The notes beneath the pieces are model-generated. The model worked only from the letters and a program-made list of their open reading frames with translations. It made no database searches and was not told where the DNA came from. DNA of 64,000 nt from Coccinella septempunctata (lineage: Eukaryota; Arthropoda; Insecta; Coleoptera; Coccinellidae), in assembly GCF_907165205.1 (NCBI RefSeq), contig NC_058198.1, positions 597,501 to 661,500 on the forward strand, written 5' to 3'. The stretch's first letter is position 1, and each line of letters begins with the position of its first letter. A program made the position numbers and the translations under genes. Of this stretch, positions 11,924-22,100 are shown piece by piece.

Positions 11924-12565
11924 TCACAAGTCAATCAAATTCTTTGAAACAGTAACTGAGGACCTTGTACTTTCATAATTATCAACTCTTATAAAACCAT
12001 TCGAATCTTCAAATTCAATACCAATATGACTATGAAAACTAGCTTTCTTCTTAGAAACAGTCTTTTTACTCTTACTATTCAATACTTGATTCGATTGGGT
12101 ATTATTCTTCATGTAATCCAATACTGGATCATCACCAGTTTTCATACTTATTTTGGCTCTAAGTATATGATATTGTGTTCGCCAGTATTCATAAGAAGCT
12201 GTTCTGAGTGAGGAAACCCACTTGTTTACATCAGCTTCACACCGACATGAAAATATATGTTTAACATCATTGTCTCGCACTTTATTATTTACTCTGAAGG
12301 TTATGGAAAACGCAAAAGGAATGCCTTTTTGTTCATAAGCAATATGAGCGTTTTCTAATACCAAAACAGCCATAGGTTCTGTGTCATTCAATTTATAATA
12401 GAAGAGCAAGTTTGAAAATAGTTTGAAATATCTTTCCTTAAAAGTAGACTGTTGATACCAATCTGACCATTCTTTACTTCCAGGCTTCATATGCTGTAGT
12501 ACTCCCTCTAACTTAGGTGTGTTCTCATTGCAAAACTGTATTAATTCTTTGTCATTGTACCTCAT
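11924..12565 (-). CDS. PLEKHJ1: PH domain-containing family J member 1
   Basis: An uninterrupted 213-codon frame. It starts MRYNDKEL, like the vertebrate PLEKHJ1 N-terminus, and has a pleckstrin-homology domain over about residues 15-130 (RYFKLFSNLLFYYKLND, EPMAVLVLENAHI, FAFSITF, then the C-terminal helix with W and SLRTASYEYWRTQYHILRAKI). The block after the helix, KTGDDPVLDYM, also matches the vertebrate protein (KxTGxDPL). PH domains bind phosphoinositides or proteins; the family has been linked to endosomal trafficking. The vertebrate protein is about 149 residues, so this one carries an extra tail of about 50 residues, Ser/Lys-rich (KSKKTVSKKKAS), that looks disordered. It is divergently arranged with UBA5, with 400 bp between the start codons. 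The family call rests on the N-terminus plus the post-helix block. Confidence 0.85.
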   Translation of the reverse strand: MRYNDKELIQFCNENTPKLEGVLQHMKPGSKEWSDWYQQSTFKERYFKLFSNLLFYYKLNDTEPMAVLVLENAHIAYEQKGIPFAFSITFRVNNKVRDNDVKHIFSCRCEADVNKWVSSLRTASYEYWRTQYHILRAKISMKTGDDPVLDYMKNNTQSNQVLNSKSKKTVSKKKASFHSHIGIEFEDSNGFIRVDNYESTRSSVTVSKNLIDL

Positions 12566-12965
12566 ATTTCCCCTTCAGTTCTAAGCACTAGACGTTCAAT
12601 TGGATTTCAATATTGCTCTGGAATATTATTTTATAACTTTGACTCTGGACAGAAAAAACAAAAAGTTTCAAACATTTTTGATGATTTTATCAACTAATGC
12701 TTGTTAATGATTGCACAGGAACTAATTTCAGTTTTATGTTTATGACTCGTCGAACTCACACCTTCCATAGACTCTAAAGTCTACACTCATTGCTCATTTT
12801 AATCTATGGTTCTGTCACAGAGGAAAGAGAAGGTTAATCTTTGCTCTTTGTCTTCGACTTCGACTGCTCAGCTCAGACTGCTGTTGGTCTTTGAAGTAGA
12901 GGACGCCGTTCGGACATTTTGTATTGCCATATGTTTGAAATATTTTAGTTGTATATAAATTCGAA
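12566..12965. promoter_or_regulatory. Shared divergent promoter of PLEKHJ1 and UBA5
   Basis: The 400 bp between two oppositely oriented start codons must hold both promoters and 5' UTRs. The UBA5-proximal 150 bp (about 12810-12960) is richer in GC, with repeated TCGACT-type words. No TATA box is obvious on either side, which suits a bidirectional housekeeping promoter. This is inferred from geometry. Confidence 0.5.
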
Positions 12966-14728
12966 ATGAGCAGAGAAGCAGAATTACTTAAAATTAATGA
13001 TGATCTCCGTAAGAGAATAGATGAGTTAGAAAGAAAAAACAATGTAGTAAGAAAAAAAATTACTGAGATGTCTTCTCAAGTTGTAGATTCTAATCCTTAC
13101 AGGTAAAACAATATGGTGCTGCTATTAGTAATATTTTACTTTTGGTTGTGGTGATGGGAATAATAAAACTTTGTGAAGCTATTAATTGTGATTTTCTTTT
13201 TTTTGTTATATTTTGAAAATGCTTCAGGGTTTTTGTGACGAATCAGTGAAATTAATCAAGAATGCAAAATTTTTCAAAAACCTTCTTTTTTCAATATATT
13301 TTATAATTACAATTTCAGCCGTTTGATGGCTTTGAAAAAGATGGGTATAGTTGAAAATTATGAGCAAATCAGGACATATTGTGTTGCTATTGTTGGTGTC
13401 GGAGGAGTGGGTAGTGTTGCTGCTGAGATGTTAACACGTTGTGGAATTGGTAGATTACTCCTTTTCGATTATGACAAAGTTGAGTTAGCAAATATGAACC
13501 GACTGTTCTTCCAACCACACCAATCTGGCCTCAGTAAAGTTGAAGCAGCTGCTGAAACTCTCCGAAATATAAATCCAGATGTTGAAATAATGACGTTCAA
13601 CTATAACATCACCCTGCTAGATAACTTTGAAAATTTTCAGTGTTCTCTCATGTGAGCATTACATTCATTCATTTTTGTTTTAATATTATTTTGTAGGCAA
13701 CATTGTTTTAAGAAACTGCTTCTGACAAAAAGTGCAGTAGCTACTTTCGCAGAAGCATTTCTTATTAATGAAATTTTATTGGTATTCCTTGTGTTTCAGA
13801 TATTGCAGATATGCCGCTAAAACCTTCATTTTCATTATATTTCAGACACAAAAACTATCATCATAGTTTCAGATATTGATAGAGAAAAAGCCATAAAAAT
13901 GTCCAAGAAGAATAACACCTCCCAAATAATCCTACAATCAATATTTGAATTAGTTGATGTATATTTTGTGAATGATATTATTTTAGGACGCAAGGAATGA
14001 ATGGTAAAGCTGTTGATATAGTGCTAAGTTGTGTAGACAATTTTGAAGCTAGATTGACAATCAATGCATTATGCAACGAAAATGATTTATGCTGGTTTGA
14101 GTCTGGTGTAGCTGAGAATGCTATATCTGGTCATATTCAATTCATCCACCCTGGGAAAACTGCATGTTTTGCTGTGAGCCCTCCCCTAAGCATGACTTTC
14201 ATATAATTATTCCTTTTTTTTTAGTGTGTTCCTCCACTAATAGTAGCTTCTAATATTGATGAGAAAACTTTGAAAAGGGATGGAGTGTGTGCAGCTAGCT
14301 TGCCTACAACTATGGCTATAGTAGCTGGGTTCCTCGTTCAGAACTGTTTAAAATATCTCCTTAATTTTGGCGTGGTAGCCCATTATCTTGGTTATAATGC
14401 ATTGAATGATTTCTTCCCTTCTATGAGTCTTAAACCGAATTTGAATTGTGAAGATAGATATTGCCGAATGAGGCAAGAAGAAAAAGCAGGTGAAACCTCT
14501 GAAGAAGCAGCAATAAAAGTGGAGGAGGAAGCTCCATTACATGAAGACAATGAATGGGGCATTTCTTTGGTTGACGAGAGTGTTGAGGAGCAGAAAGCAT
14601 CTGTTGGTGTTACTGGCATCGAATTTGCATACACTTTAGAATCTGAGAAAGCTAACAAAGAATCAGATCATAAAGGAATGGATGATGTTAGTTTAGAAGA
14701 TCTCATGGCTCAAATGAAATCTATATGA
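12966..14728 (+). CDS. UBA5: UFM1-activating enzyme E1 (UBA5)
   Basis: UBA5 adenylates the ubiquitin-like modifier UFM1 and passes it to UFC1, the first step of UFMylation, which modifies ER-bound ribosomes. Four coding exons are 12966-13102, 13319-13651, 13987-14173 and 14225-14728, giving 386 residues (about 404 in human). A short N-terminal coiled coil precedes the conserved start of the fold, RLMALKKMGIV. The ATP-binding glycine loop is AIVGVGGVGSVAAEML, followed by LLLFDYDKVELANMNRLFF. The catalytic cysteine is in DGVCAASLPTTM. Zinc ligands are CFAC, split by the intron at 14173/14225, and CEDRYC. The acidic tail carries NEWGISL, the UFM1/LC3-interacting segment (EWGIxL in mammals), and ends SLEDLMAQMKSI, the UFC1-binding helix. 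All key residues are intact. It is head to head with PLEKHJ1 and converges on the CCPG1-like gene. Confidence 0.97.
13710..13763. repeat. Small foldback in UBA5 intron 2
   Basis: The ends AAGAAACTGCTTCTG and CAGAAGCATTTCTT are near-complementary, and the centre contains AGTAGCTACT, so the about 54 nt can fold into a hairpin. The flank starting near 13693 (TAGGCAACATTGTTT) resembles 46495-46515 (TAGGCAGCATTGTTT), which suggests a degraded dispersed element. Confidence 0.4.
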
Positions 14729-14731
14729 TTG

Positions 14732-14737
14732 AATAAA
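14732..14737 (+). promoter_or_regulatory. Poly(A) signal of UBA5
   Basis: AATAAA starts 4 nt after the UBA5 stop codon. A very short 3' UTR would result if it is the one used. Confidence 0.55.
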
Positions 14738-14901
14738 AAGAATATTTTGTGTCTTTTGCTTTTCATTTCCACAAAAACATTTACTGCTTGTTGAAGTTTT
14801 TCATTGTGGAATTAATATAGATGGAAAGAAATGTCTGTTTCTTTCTCCATTTTTTTTTTGTATTACCATTTTCTGTATTATTTTCGTTCTCATGTTTCAA
14901 C

Positions 14902-14965
14902 ATTACAAAATAATGTTCTATATATATATATATATATATACATATATAGAACATCATTTTGTAAT
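14902..14965. repeat. TA-rich inverted repeat
   Basis: ATTACAAAATAATGTTCTATA on the left pairs with TATAGAACATCATTTTGTAAT on the right, with one mismatch in the outer about 20 nt, around a (TA)n core. The whole 64 nt can extrude as one hairpin. Confidence 0.7.
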
Positions 14966-15267
14966 AATATATATATTTATATATTGAATTATTTTACTGT
15001 ATCAAATCCAGGTGTTTTCCTATGCCTGGTTTAGATACTTCTTGAATAATTCAAATATGTAAACAACCCAACGAATAATATAATAATTCCTACTCTGACA
15101 TCTATGCACAAATAACGATCGTATACTCGTGGCGACTACCAAATTCACGCTAATACATTGTTAACCTAATAGTATTCGTGCTTAATTTTTATACTGTTTG
15201 GGTACTTAACCAGTCTTTAGGCTTTTAGTGCCCTGGAAGAAGTGGCAAAATAGCATTCGTGGTAGTG

Positions 15268-15480
15268 TATACAGATTACCAAACATAGGGATTACTATGA
15301 GAAAGAAGAGGATTGTAACAATGCAATCGCCCAGAACGAGAATAATTATATTAAGGGTGAGAAATTATCGAACCTTTACCTGGATCACCTGTGATAAAAT
15401 TATTCTTGCACTGGGCCAATGCATTTCTACAGTACTCTTCTTTCCCATGGCAATCCCTATGTTTGATCGTAATCTGTATA
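15268..15480. repeat. Foldback element with about 85-nt arms
   Basis: The left arm 15268-15350 and the reverse complement of 15395-15480 align along their whole length at roughly 80% identity with one 3-nt gap; both begin TATACAGATTAC and share AAACATAGGGATT and GAAAGAAGAG. A 44-nt loop separates them. Similarity was not detected outside the arms. It could be a foldback/MITE-type element, a hairpin-RNA source or the 3' UTR of a neighbouring transcript folding on itself. No target-site duplication was identified. Confidence 0.7.
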
Positions 15481-15750
15481 TGATTAGAGAATTTTAGAAA
15501 ATAAACGCTCTATCAATTAAAAACAACGACGTTATTTTGATATCGATAGCTTCATTCCATTGTTCGGATGGAATGATTTTATCCTGCATAAGTGCCGCAT
15601 TGAAGAAAAAAAAAACTAGAGAAGTTAAATGAAATATTGTAATTTCAATTTATCTTCTGATGTATCTCGCTACACAATTTCCAATAAGAAAAAACAATTT
15701 CACACTGGTTAAATTATCACAATGATAAAAAAATATACATTTATGAAGTT

Positions 15751-17589
15751 TCAAGAGTTTTTATGATAATATCTTAAATCTTCTCTATTAAACATATACT
15801 GGAAGTACCAATATGCTTTATTCCGTTTAATTTTTCGAAAATTAACCCTGTCAAACCACCAGTTAGCTACACCGTTTCTCTTTCGAATATCACTCCTTGA
15901 TTTAATTAGATTTATATACCATTCACCTGTAATTTCCTTACTGGAAAGGTTTCTCCTTTGTATGAATGAATCTCCTGAATTTCTCAATTCCTTCATAGGG
16001 ATTTGATGTATATCATATTTCGCTTGATTTTGAATTCCATTTTGAAATTTTGGTGATCTTGGATTCTTGAAATTCTTTTTAAATGATTTTTTGTATCTGA
16101 ATTCTTCATTCTTATTTGATTTTTTTTGGTTCTTGGATCTATCTGGTTTAGTTTTCTTAGTATGAGGAATATTCTCTTTTCTTAACTTATGAGGAGTGGT
16201 ATGTGATAAAACTGTATTTCTTGTGTATAATTTCTTTTCCCTTTGTTCAAGATCCATTTCCCATTTTATTAATCTTTGTTCTTTTTCTACTAATTTTTTG
16301 ATCCAACTCTTCAGGTTTTTTTTTTGTAATTTTTCTTTTATGTAGTTATTTGTGATATCAAATCTTTTATTTCCTTTCTTAGTAGAAATCTTCCTCTCAT
16401 AATTTTTGGCAATTTTTTTATTACATCTATGTAGTTCTTCTAAAATTTCTTTCCTTTTAATCTTTGGTTGTGTCTTATTACTTCTCTTGTTGTTTTTCAA
16501 TTTAATATTATTGATATGATATTTCTGTTCAATATTTTTTTCTTTGTGTCTTCTTTTTTTCTTATTGTCATATTCATTAAAAGCAATGTTAACTTCATTA
16601 CTATCAAAATCGTCACGATATGTAGATTCAAATGTTTTACCAATTGGTATTGAGTGGTGTTTGATCCTTTTATGGTTTTTTATTCCTTCCATAAGTTTCT
16701 CCAGGCATTTCTCAATGTTATAATCCCTTATCTGTTCAGAACTCTCATATATACTGCAGTACTGAACTATATTATGACAATTTTGTCTCAAATTGTCTGG
16801 ATTAGAAGCGCCTTCTTGATTAGTTCTAGAAGGGATACTGTATGCCAATAAGGCAAATAAAATCGCACCAGTTAAACACATAATATTAAATGGGGCAAAT
16901 ATCATGTCATGCTTTTCTAGTGTTTTTCTTTTGTCAAATATTTCTTTTGCCAAGGCAGCAGATCCTCTGGGATCACTGAATGATGTCATGGTTATGGTTG
17001 GTTGTGTGATATCGTTGTTATCACTTGTTGAAGATAAAACATTCAATATATCATCACTTGAGAAAATATTTTCATGTGAAACTCTGCTCACTTGCTTTGC
17101 CATATCATTGTCTTTCAGTGGAGATGGAGATCTTTCTATTGCTATGGGAGTTTCATTGGACATTTTCGTTTGAAGAGTAATATTATTTCTATCTGGTAGT
17201 GTTGTTAATTTCAACTCCCTTTTATTAGGGATGTCAAGTGAGTTTTGGAATTCACTCTGTTCTATATTAGGCCTTTCCAATATTTTTGAGTTATCAGATG
17301 TACTTTCATCAAATGAATTGATGGAACTATCATCATCACTTCTACCATTATAAAATTCACTCTCACTGATGATGCTTATGCCATCTGATTCAGTATCTGA
17401 TTTGTTGTTGTTGGTGTAGTAGCCCACATTTTCATAGGAAGAATGTTCATGCCCCTCAGTAGTGTCCTCAATATTTTTTTCAGTTTTTCCACGAAGTGTA
17501 TGATTTGAGGTTTCATCTGAATCCAATAAAACCCAGGAGCTTGAGATAGTATTTTCTGTACGTTCAGATGTTCTTTTTGAAGCTTCCAT
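15751..17589 (-). CDS. Single-pass ER membrane protein, CCPG1-like (tentative)
   Basis: An open frame of 612 codons from ATG 17589. An acceptor-like site (CGCAG|GAAATGG) sits just upstream, so a 5' exon exists. If the exon around 17698-17724 joins in frame, the protein would start MRKVKKLQK instead. The N-terminal about 230 residues are acidic and Ser/Asn-rich. They carry SSSWVLLDSDE at residues 16-26, an LC3-interacting (W-x-x-L) motif placed as in vertebrate CCPG1 (W14), and an acidic SDGISIISESE segment recalling the FIP200-binding motifs. One transmembrane helix follows near 232-251 (FNIMCLTGAILFALLAYSI). The lumenal part is very Lys/Asn-rich, has a predicted coiled coil (VEKEQRLIKWEMDLEQREKK) and ends in three imperfect aromatic-basic repeats: WYINLIKSRSDIR, WWFDRVNFRKIKR and WYFQYMFNREDLR. 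The architecture fits an ER-phagy receptor. Family membership is inferred from layout and motifs, not from extended similarity. The neighbour is UBA5. Confidence 0.5.
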   Translation of the reverse strand: MEASKRTSERTENTISSSWVLLDSDETSNHTLRGKTEKNIEDTTEGHEHSSYENVGYYTNNNKSDTESDGISIISESEFYNGRSDDDSSINSFDESTSDNSKILERPNIEQSEFQNSLDIPNKRELKLTTLPDRNNITLQTKMSNETPIAIERSPSPLKDNDMAKQVSRVSHENIFSSDDILNVLSSTSDNNDITQPTITMTSFSDPRGSAALAKEIFDKRKTLEKHDMIFAPFNIMCLTGAILFALLAYSIPSRTNQEGASNPDNLRQNCHNIVQYCSIYESSEQIRDYNIEKCLEKLMEGIKNHKRIKHHSIPIGKTFESTYRDDFDSNEVNIAFNEYDNKKKRRHKEKNIEQKYHINNIKLKNNKRSNKTQPKIKRKEILEELHRCNKKIAKNYERKISTKKGNKRFDITNNYIKEKLQKKNLKSWIKKLVEKEQRLIKWEMDLEQREKKLYTRNTVLSHTTPHKLRKENIPHTKKTKPDRSKNQKKSNKNEEFRYKKSFKKNFKNPRSPKFQNGIQNQAKYDIHQIPMKELRNSGDSFIQRRNLSSKEITGEWYINLIKSRSDIRKRNGVANWWFDRVNFRKIKRNKAYWYFQYMFNREDLRYYHKNS

Positions 17590-19032
17590 TTCCTGCGAGA
17601 AATTCAAGAGGTTGACTTTTTCAGGTTCGAAAGAAAAATAAAAAATCAATATTGTTCTATATTAGATATATTTGTTTAGCAAATGGTTATTTATAACCTT
17701 TTGAAGTTTCTTCACTTTTCTCATCTTCACTTCGGTTGAACAGATTGGACTCTGTTTTATATCAATATTTTGTTCCATATAAAAAGAGATTGTGCCACTT
17801 CAACGATGAAGACTAAATGCATAATGTAATAGTCTTAAACGGATGTTAACTTCAGAATGTGGTGTTAGTTTAGTTGATGAAATACGTATATTTGTGTTAA
17901 TTTTTTTAGATTTTGTTCGACTTATAGACAGTAGTGTATAAGGAAAGGATTATTACATTATCAACTATTTTGTTTACACACATAAATCTACTTACACATT
18001 GGGGTTCTTCCATTTTTCTGAATGTCCTGCTCAAAACCAAGGTCTTGATATTTGGTTTCTTTGTAAATCATTCATGAGCACTTTCTTTTATTCTTTTCAC
18101 TGTAACTATATTCATCATTTCTCAATATTTTCCAATGGGTAACATCATTCATCAGCATGTTTTATCTCCTGAAATCTAAACGAAACAGATTTACTTATGC
18201 ATGAAGTATTGAGAATTCAGATATATTCTTTGTTATTCTTTGGGCACGTTTCGTGATGAGATGACTTCCCTTTTTCCTCGAAAATATATGGATAATAGAT
18301 GGCAGCACTACAGAAGGATTTTAGGTTTATAATTCTTGGGATATAGGATATAGGTCCTCTGTACAGAGAGGACGCTTTTTCATACATTGTATACACACAG
18401 TGACTCTTGTTAGAGTCAAGAGTCAATGTTCCATTGTAAAAAGAATAGGACTATATTTTCAAAAGATTGTATTCTCCTGTGAAATAGGTGTCTGAAATTA
18501 CCTTTTATCATTAGGAAATGGATCCTTTGATTGGAATTAGATATTGTTAAAGTATTCATGATCTTCCTCAGTTTTCTCTCTAGTATTAGTATAGACTAAT
18601 GACCAATATTTTCGATTATAAAAAATATATGCTTATCAATCAATACATACTTAGTAGTGTACCTATATATATATATATATATATGGATCGCCTCGCCTTT
18701 CAATTTCAAGATATAGTTTGAATATAAATCATTCAATCAATATTTTCGAGAATAGCATAAGATAATAACGTATAGTGAAAAATTTATATGATTTTATTGT
18801 ACGCAAATTTCTTAGGAGAGACGGTATTTATTTGAAACAATGAATCGTTCACGAATTTCATCTGAGCCTATATCCTTGAATAATAATAATAATGTATATC
18901 TACAATTATGACAGGACATTTTACAAATTGTAATTACGTATGAGTATTAACTCAATAGTATTGTATGCATATAAATGTATTATGTCCTTGTAGGTATATT
19001 GTCCTTATCATAGAGATATGTCTTAGTCCTTT
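17590..19032. other. 5' region of the CCPG1-like gene and intergenic DNA
   Basis: 17590-18200 should contain the 5' UTR exon(s) and promoter of the minus-strand gene; an ATG at 17724 opens nine codons that could be an alternative start. Beyond that nothing coding is convincing. A (TA)10-type microsatellite is at 18664-18684. Confidence 0.4.
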
Positions 19033-19149
19033 CCTTATACTGTTGCCTATGGTCCTTATACTGTCGTCCATGGTCCTTATACTGTTCTCTATAGTCCTTA
19101 TACTATTGTCTATGGTCCTTATACTGTCGTCTATGGTCCTTATACTGTT
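19033..19149. repeat. 21-bp minisatellite
   Basis: About five and a half copies of a 21-bp unit, CCTTATACTGTCGTCTATGGT, with a few substitutions per copy. Because 21 is a multiple of three, the plus frame reads a periodic hydrophobic peptide (repeating MVLILSS). I treat that 83-codon frame as a by-product. Confidence 0.9.
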
Positions 19150-22100
19150 GAAGGTTGTACAGTTTCCTGTATATCAAGCGATAGTGGTAATATCAAGTGT
19201 TACACTTGCGATATAGATGTCTCTGCTGTTCAATATTTAAAAAAATACTGCCCAATTGATTTGATTTCAGAAGTTATTCGCTTCTCATCTTATGAAATGC
19301 CAACGAAGATGTATTGTCTTTGATATAAAATTTCTGTATACAATAATCATTGGTTTTATTCCACTGTACCTATGAGGTATCTGGTATATACAGATTACAG
19401 ATAAACAGTCAGAAAAAAAAAACAAACGCAAAAAATATATCTTCGGTATTAACCATTTTGTAGAAAAATGCTCGAATTCGTCACTTTTTATTTTAAATTA
19501 CACAGGTTTTCATTTATAATTTTTTGTCATACATCCTCTACGAGGGGTGGAGGGTTGAGTTTTTTAAATAGCAAACCAAACTTGACCAATACATCCTCAT
19601 CAGCAACAAGAGATCTAGATATTCATTTCTTGTATCGTAACTCAAGTCACTTAGCCTTCATCCCTCTTAGGGGGTGCATGACAAACTTCTCAATTAGGTG
19701 TGCATGAAAAGTAGTGCAATAAAGTAAAAATTGATCTATCTCGAGCGTTCTGTATAAAATAGTAAATATCGAAGATATGAATTTTGTGCATTAATTTTTC
19801 GAAAACAAAGGTTGAATTGGTCGTTTCGTTTTTGGAATGAGTATATCTGTTGAGTGATTCTGTTAACTTAAGGGTCTTTTTGTTAGCACGTTCTTTTAAA
19901 TTATGAGTTTCAGAAATTGGTACGTAGGGTTTCAAATTGTTCCAAGGGAACACCCATCCATAAATAGATAATTATAGGGGCCATTCTTCAAAAATCTTCG
20001 GAAACGACACGAAATCGAGATTAAACTATTAATTTTAAATGGAGATCATCAAAACAGATTCTCATACCTATAGCATAAGAATTTGAAATCCATGCATGTT
20101 TTTTTCAATGAAAATTAGATGTGATTGGATTTATTGGGCTATTTTCATCGTTTTGGTTTATTCATTTCGCTAGGCACACATCCTAGGTATAGGTATATAA
20201 GTTGTATTGAGGTATATATAAGTTGTATTGAGTATATCAGCTCATGTGGCCAGTTGGAACATTTTTCTACAAAATAGTAATTAATTTTCTGCGTTACTTT
20301 TTATTCTTTCCATATTTATGGTTCGAAATAATTTTTCAAAATGTTATATTTTAGAATTCGTTGAAGATGGGGGTAGGGTAGGCTGGGTATAAGGGATGAA
20401 AAATTACTCTTCTGAAACATCAGCAATCATTAGGACAAAATGTAGGTAGATCCAAGGTATCTTCACGATAATTCATTTATTTAGACTTTATATTGTTTAT
20501 GGCGATTTCCAACATTTTTAAAGAGGCTAGTGGTGTGTTGGGCGTGGTAGTCTTTAGCCATCGTTTGCCGACCAGGCAAGCCTATGATTGCCCTCGCCAT
20601 CTCCACTGGCAGCTGGTGATCTATTCTCCCGTGATAATGGCCCTGCCAGGGCCGAAGAAGTTATCACCGATGTCCTCGAATATTTTATCCACATAATATA
20701 TGTATGAGTAGATTTTGAAACGATACCAATACACCATTTCTATCTTAAATTTTCGATAATTAAATTCTGAATTCGGCACATTCTATATCTGTTTCGTTTT
20801 CACACGTTTTCCGTTTCATTCTGAGTTTTTCTTGAGGGGGAAGTTCTGCTGTACTCTTGTATTTTTTTATCAGATCCATATTAAGATGTTTTTTCATCTT
20901 CTGGTTTAAATTCGTTTGTAGTTGACTATCATCCCATGCTATTTTAGAACACAGTTTTTTGTATTAGGTTTATATTTATTTATTGCTGAAATATGTTATT
21001 TTCCTTTTCATTTTCACTACTTTCATGTTTTCTTAGATTGTGAATTTAAGAAATGAAATATTTGTTCTCAGACCGTGAGTAAGTCGAGTTCGTTAGCTAT
21101 TATTACAGTTCATTATAAAAGGATCCTTCAGATCATATTTTGGTTTACGAGATTCGATTCGTTATCCAGGAAAAAACTAGTTGGTTCACTCCAAAATCCA
21201 GCCCTGTATTCGACGGCAGGGTTGGACAACGACTGTGAACATAACACAAACTAAATTTAATGACCGCCTGTTCATCGTCGCATGTTTGTGTTCATTATGT
21301 CTTTTGTTGAATCGCTCTCTTGGTCTTGCTTAATTATGGACGGACGATCCATTCTCTGATGGTTGGTTCTCCTCTCTTGCCGTCTTCCAAAATATCAGCA
21401 GACTCTTTCAGATATCATTTTTGAAGTGATCTCAGATTATTTCCAAGACCAGTACATTAACATTGGAAATTCTTCACATTGGTTCATTATTTCCGAATAT
21501 CTTCTCGAAGAAATACATTTTTAATGCTTCACATTTTACAGAAATCAAGGGAGTCTCTTACCCGTGCCCTGTAGATGATGTGTTTTGTGAAATCTAATAC
21601 GATGTTCAAACCTTAAGTTAAAGCTATGAGTAGTATTTTCTTTGAAGTCATGTTTTCCTCGATTTATATTCTTTTGGGATTGGTGCAGAGAATAGTTGCT
21701 TCATTTTTATACATTTTTCGGAATGTGAACTGACTGCTTATGCATGTTGGTTAAATCTTTTGCGGAGAACAAAGGGATGAGTAATTTTAGAATAATTTAT
21801 AATTGTGGAATACTTTTCAGTTCGAGAATAAAAGAACTTGAAATATTTTTCTCGAAAAGCAACCCTTGTATCAAATTTACCAAGTGGCCGAAATGATTGA
21901 TGACCTAACCTATTCCAAGTTTCTCTGTATCGTTCTAGAACCAATTTCGGAAGATATTCGGGGTGAATAATACGAAAATTGGTCCAGCATTTTGGTCCTA
22001 ATCAAAAAATGATTATGACCGAACAGTTTACCAGAAAGAAATAAAACAGAAAATTCGAACAAAAAGCTCCGGTAGCAATTATTAGGTATAAACGGTTATA

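Larger units (their letters stand above)
14738..15750. other. UBA5 to CCPG1-like convergent spacer
   Basis: About 1 kb between the 3' ends of two converging genes. It holds two inverted repeats (listed separately) and otherwise AT-rich sequence. The 89-codon plus-strand frame at 15228-15497 simply reads through the larger foldback and is not taken as a gene. Confidence 0.5.

Noticed and set aside
15228..15497. 89-codon plus-strand frame
   Set aside because: It reads straight through both arms of the foldback; the inverted repeat explains the sequence better than coding.
18965..19216. Hydrophobic 83-codon frame resembling a membrane protein
   Set aside because: The repeated MVLILSS peptide is a direct product of the 21-bp minisatellite.
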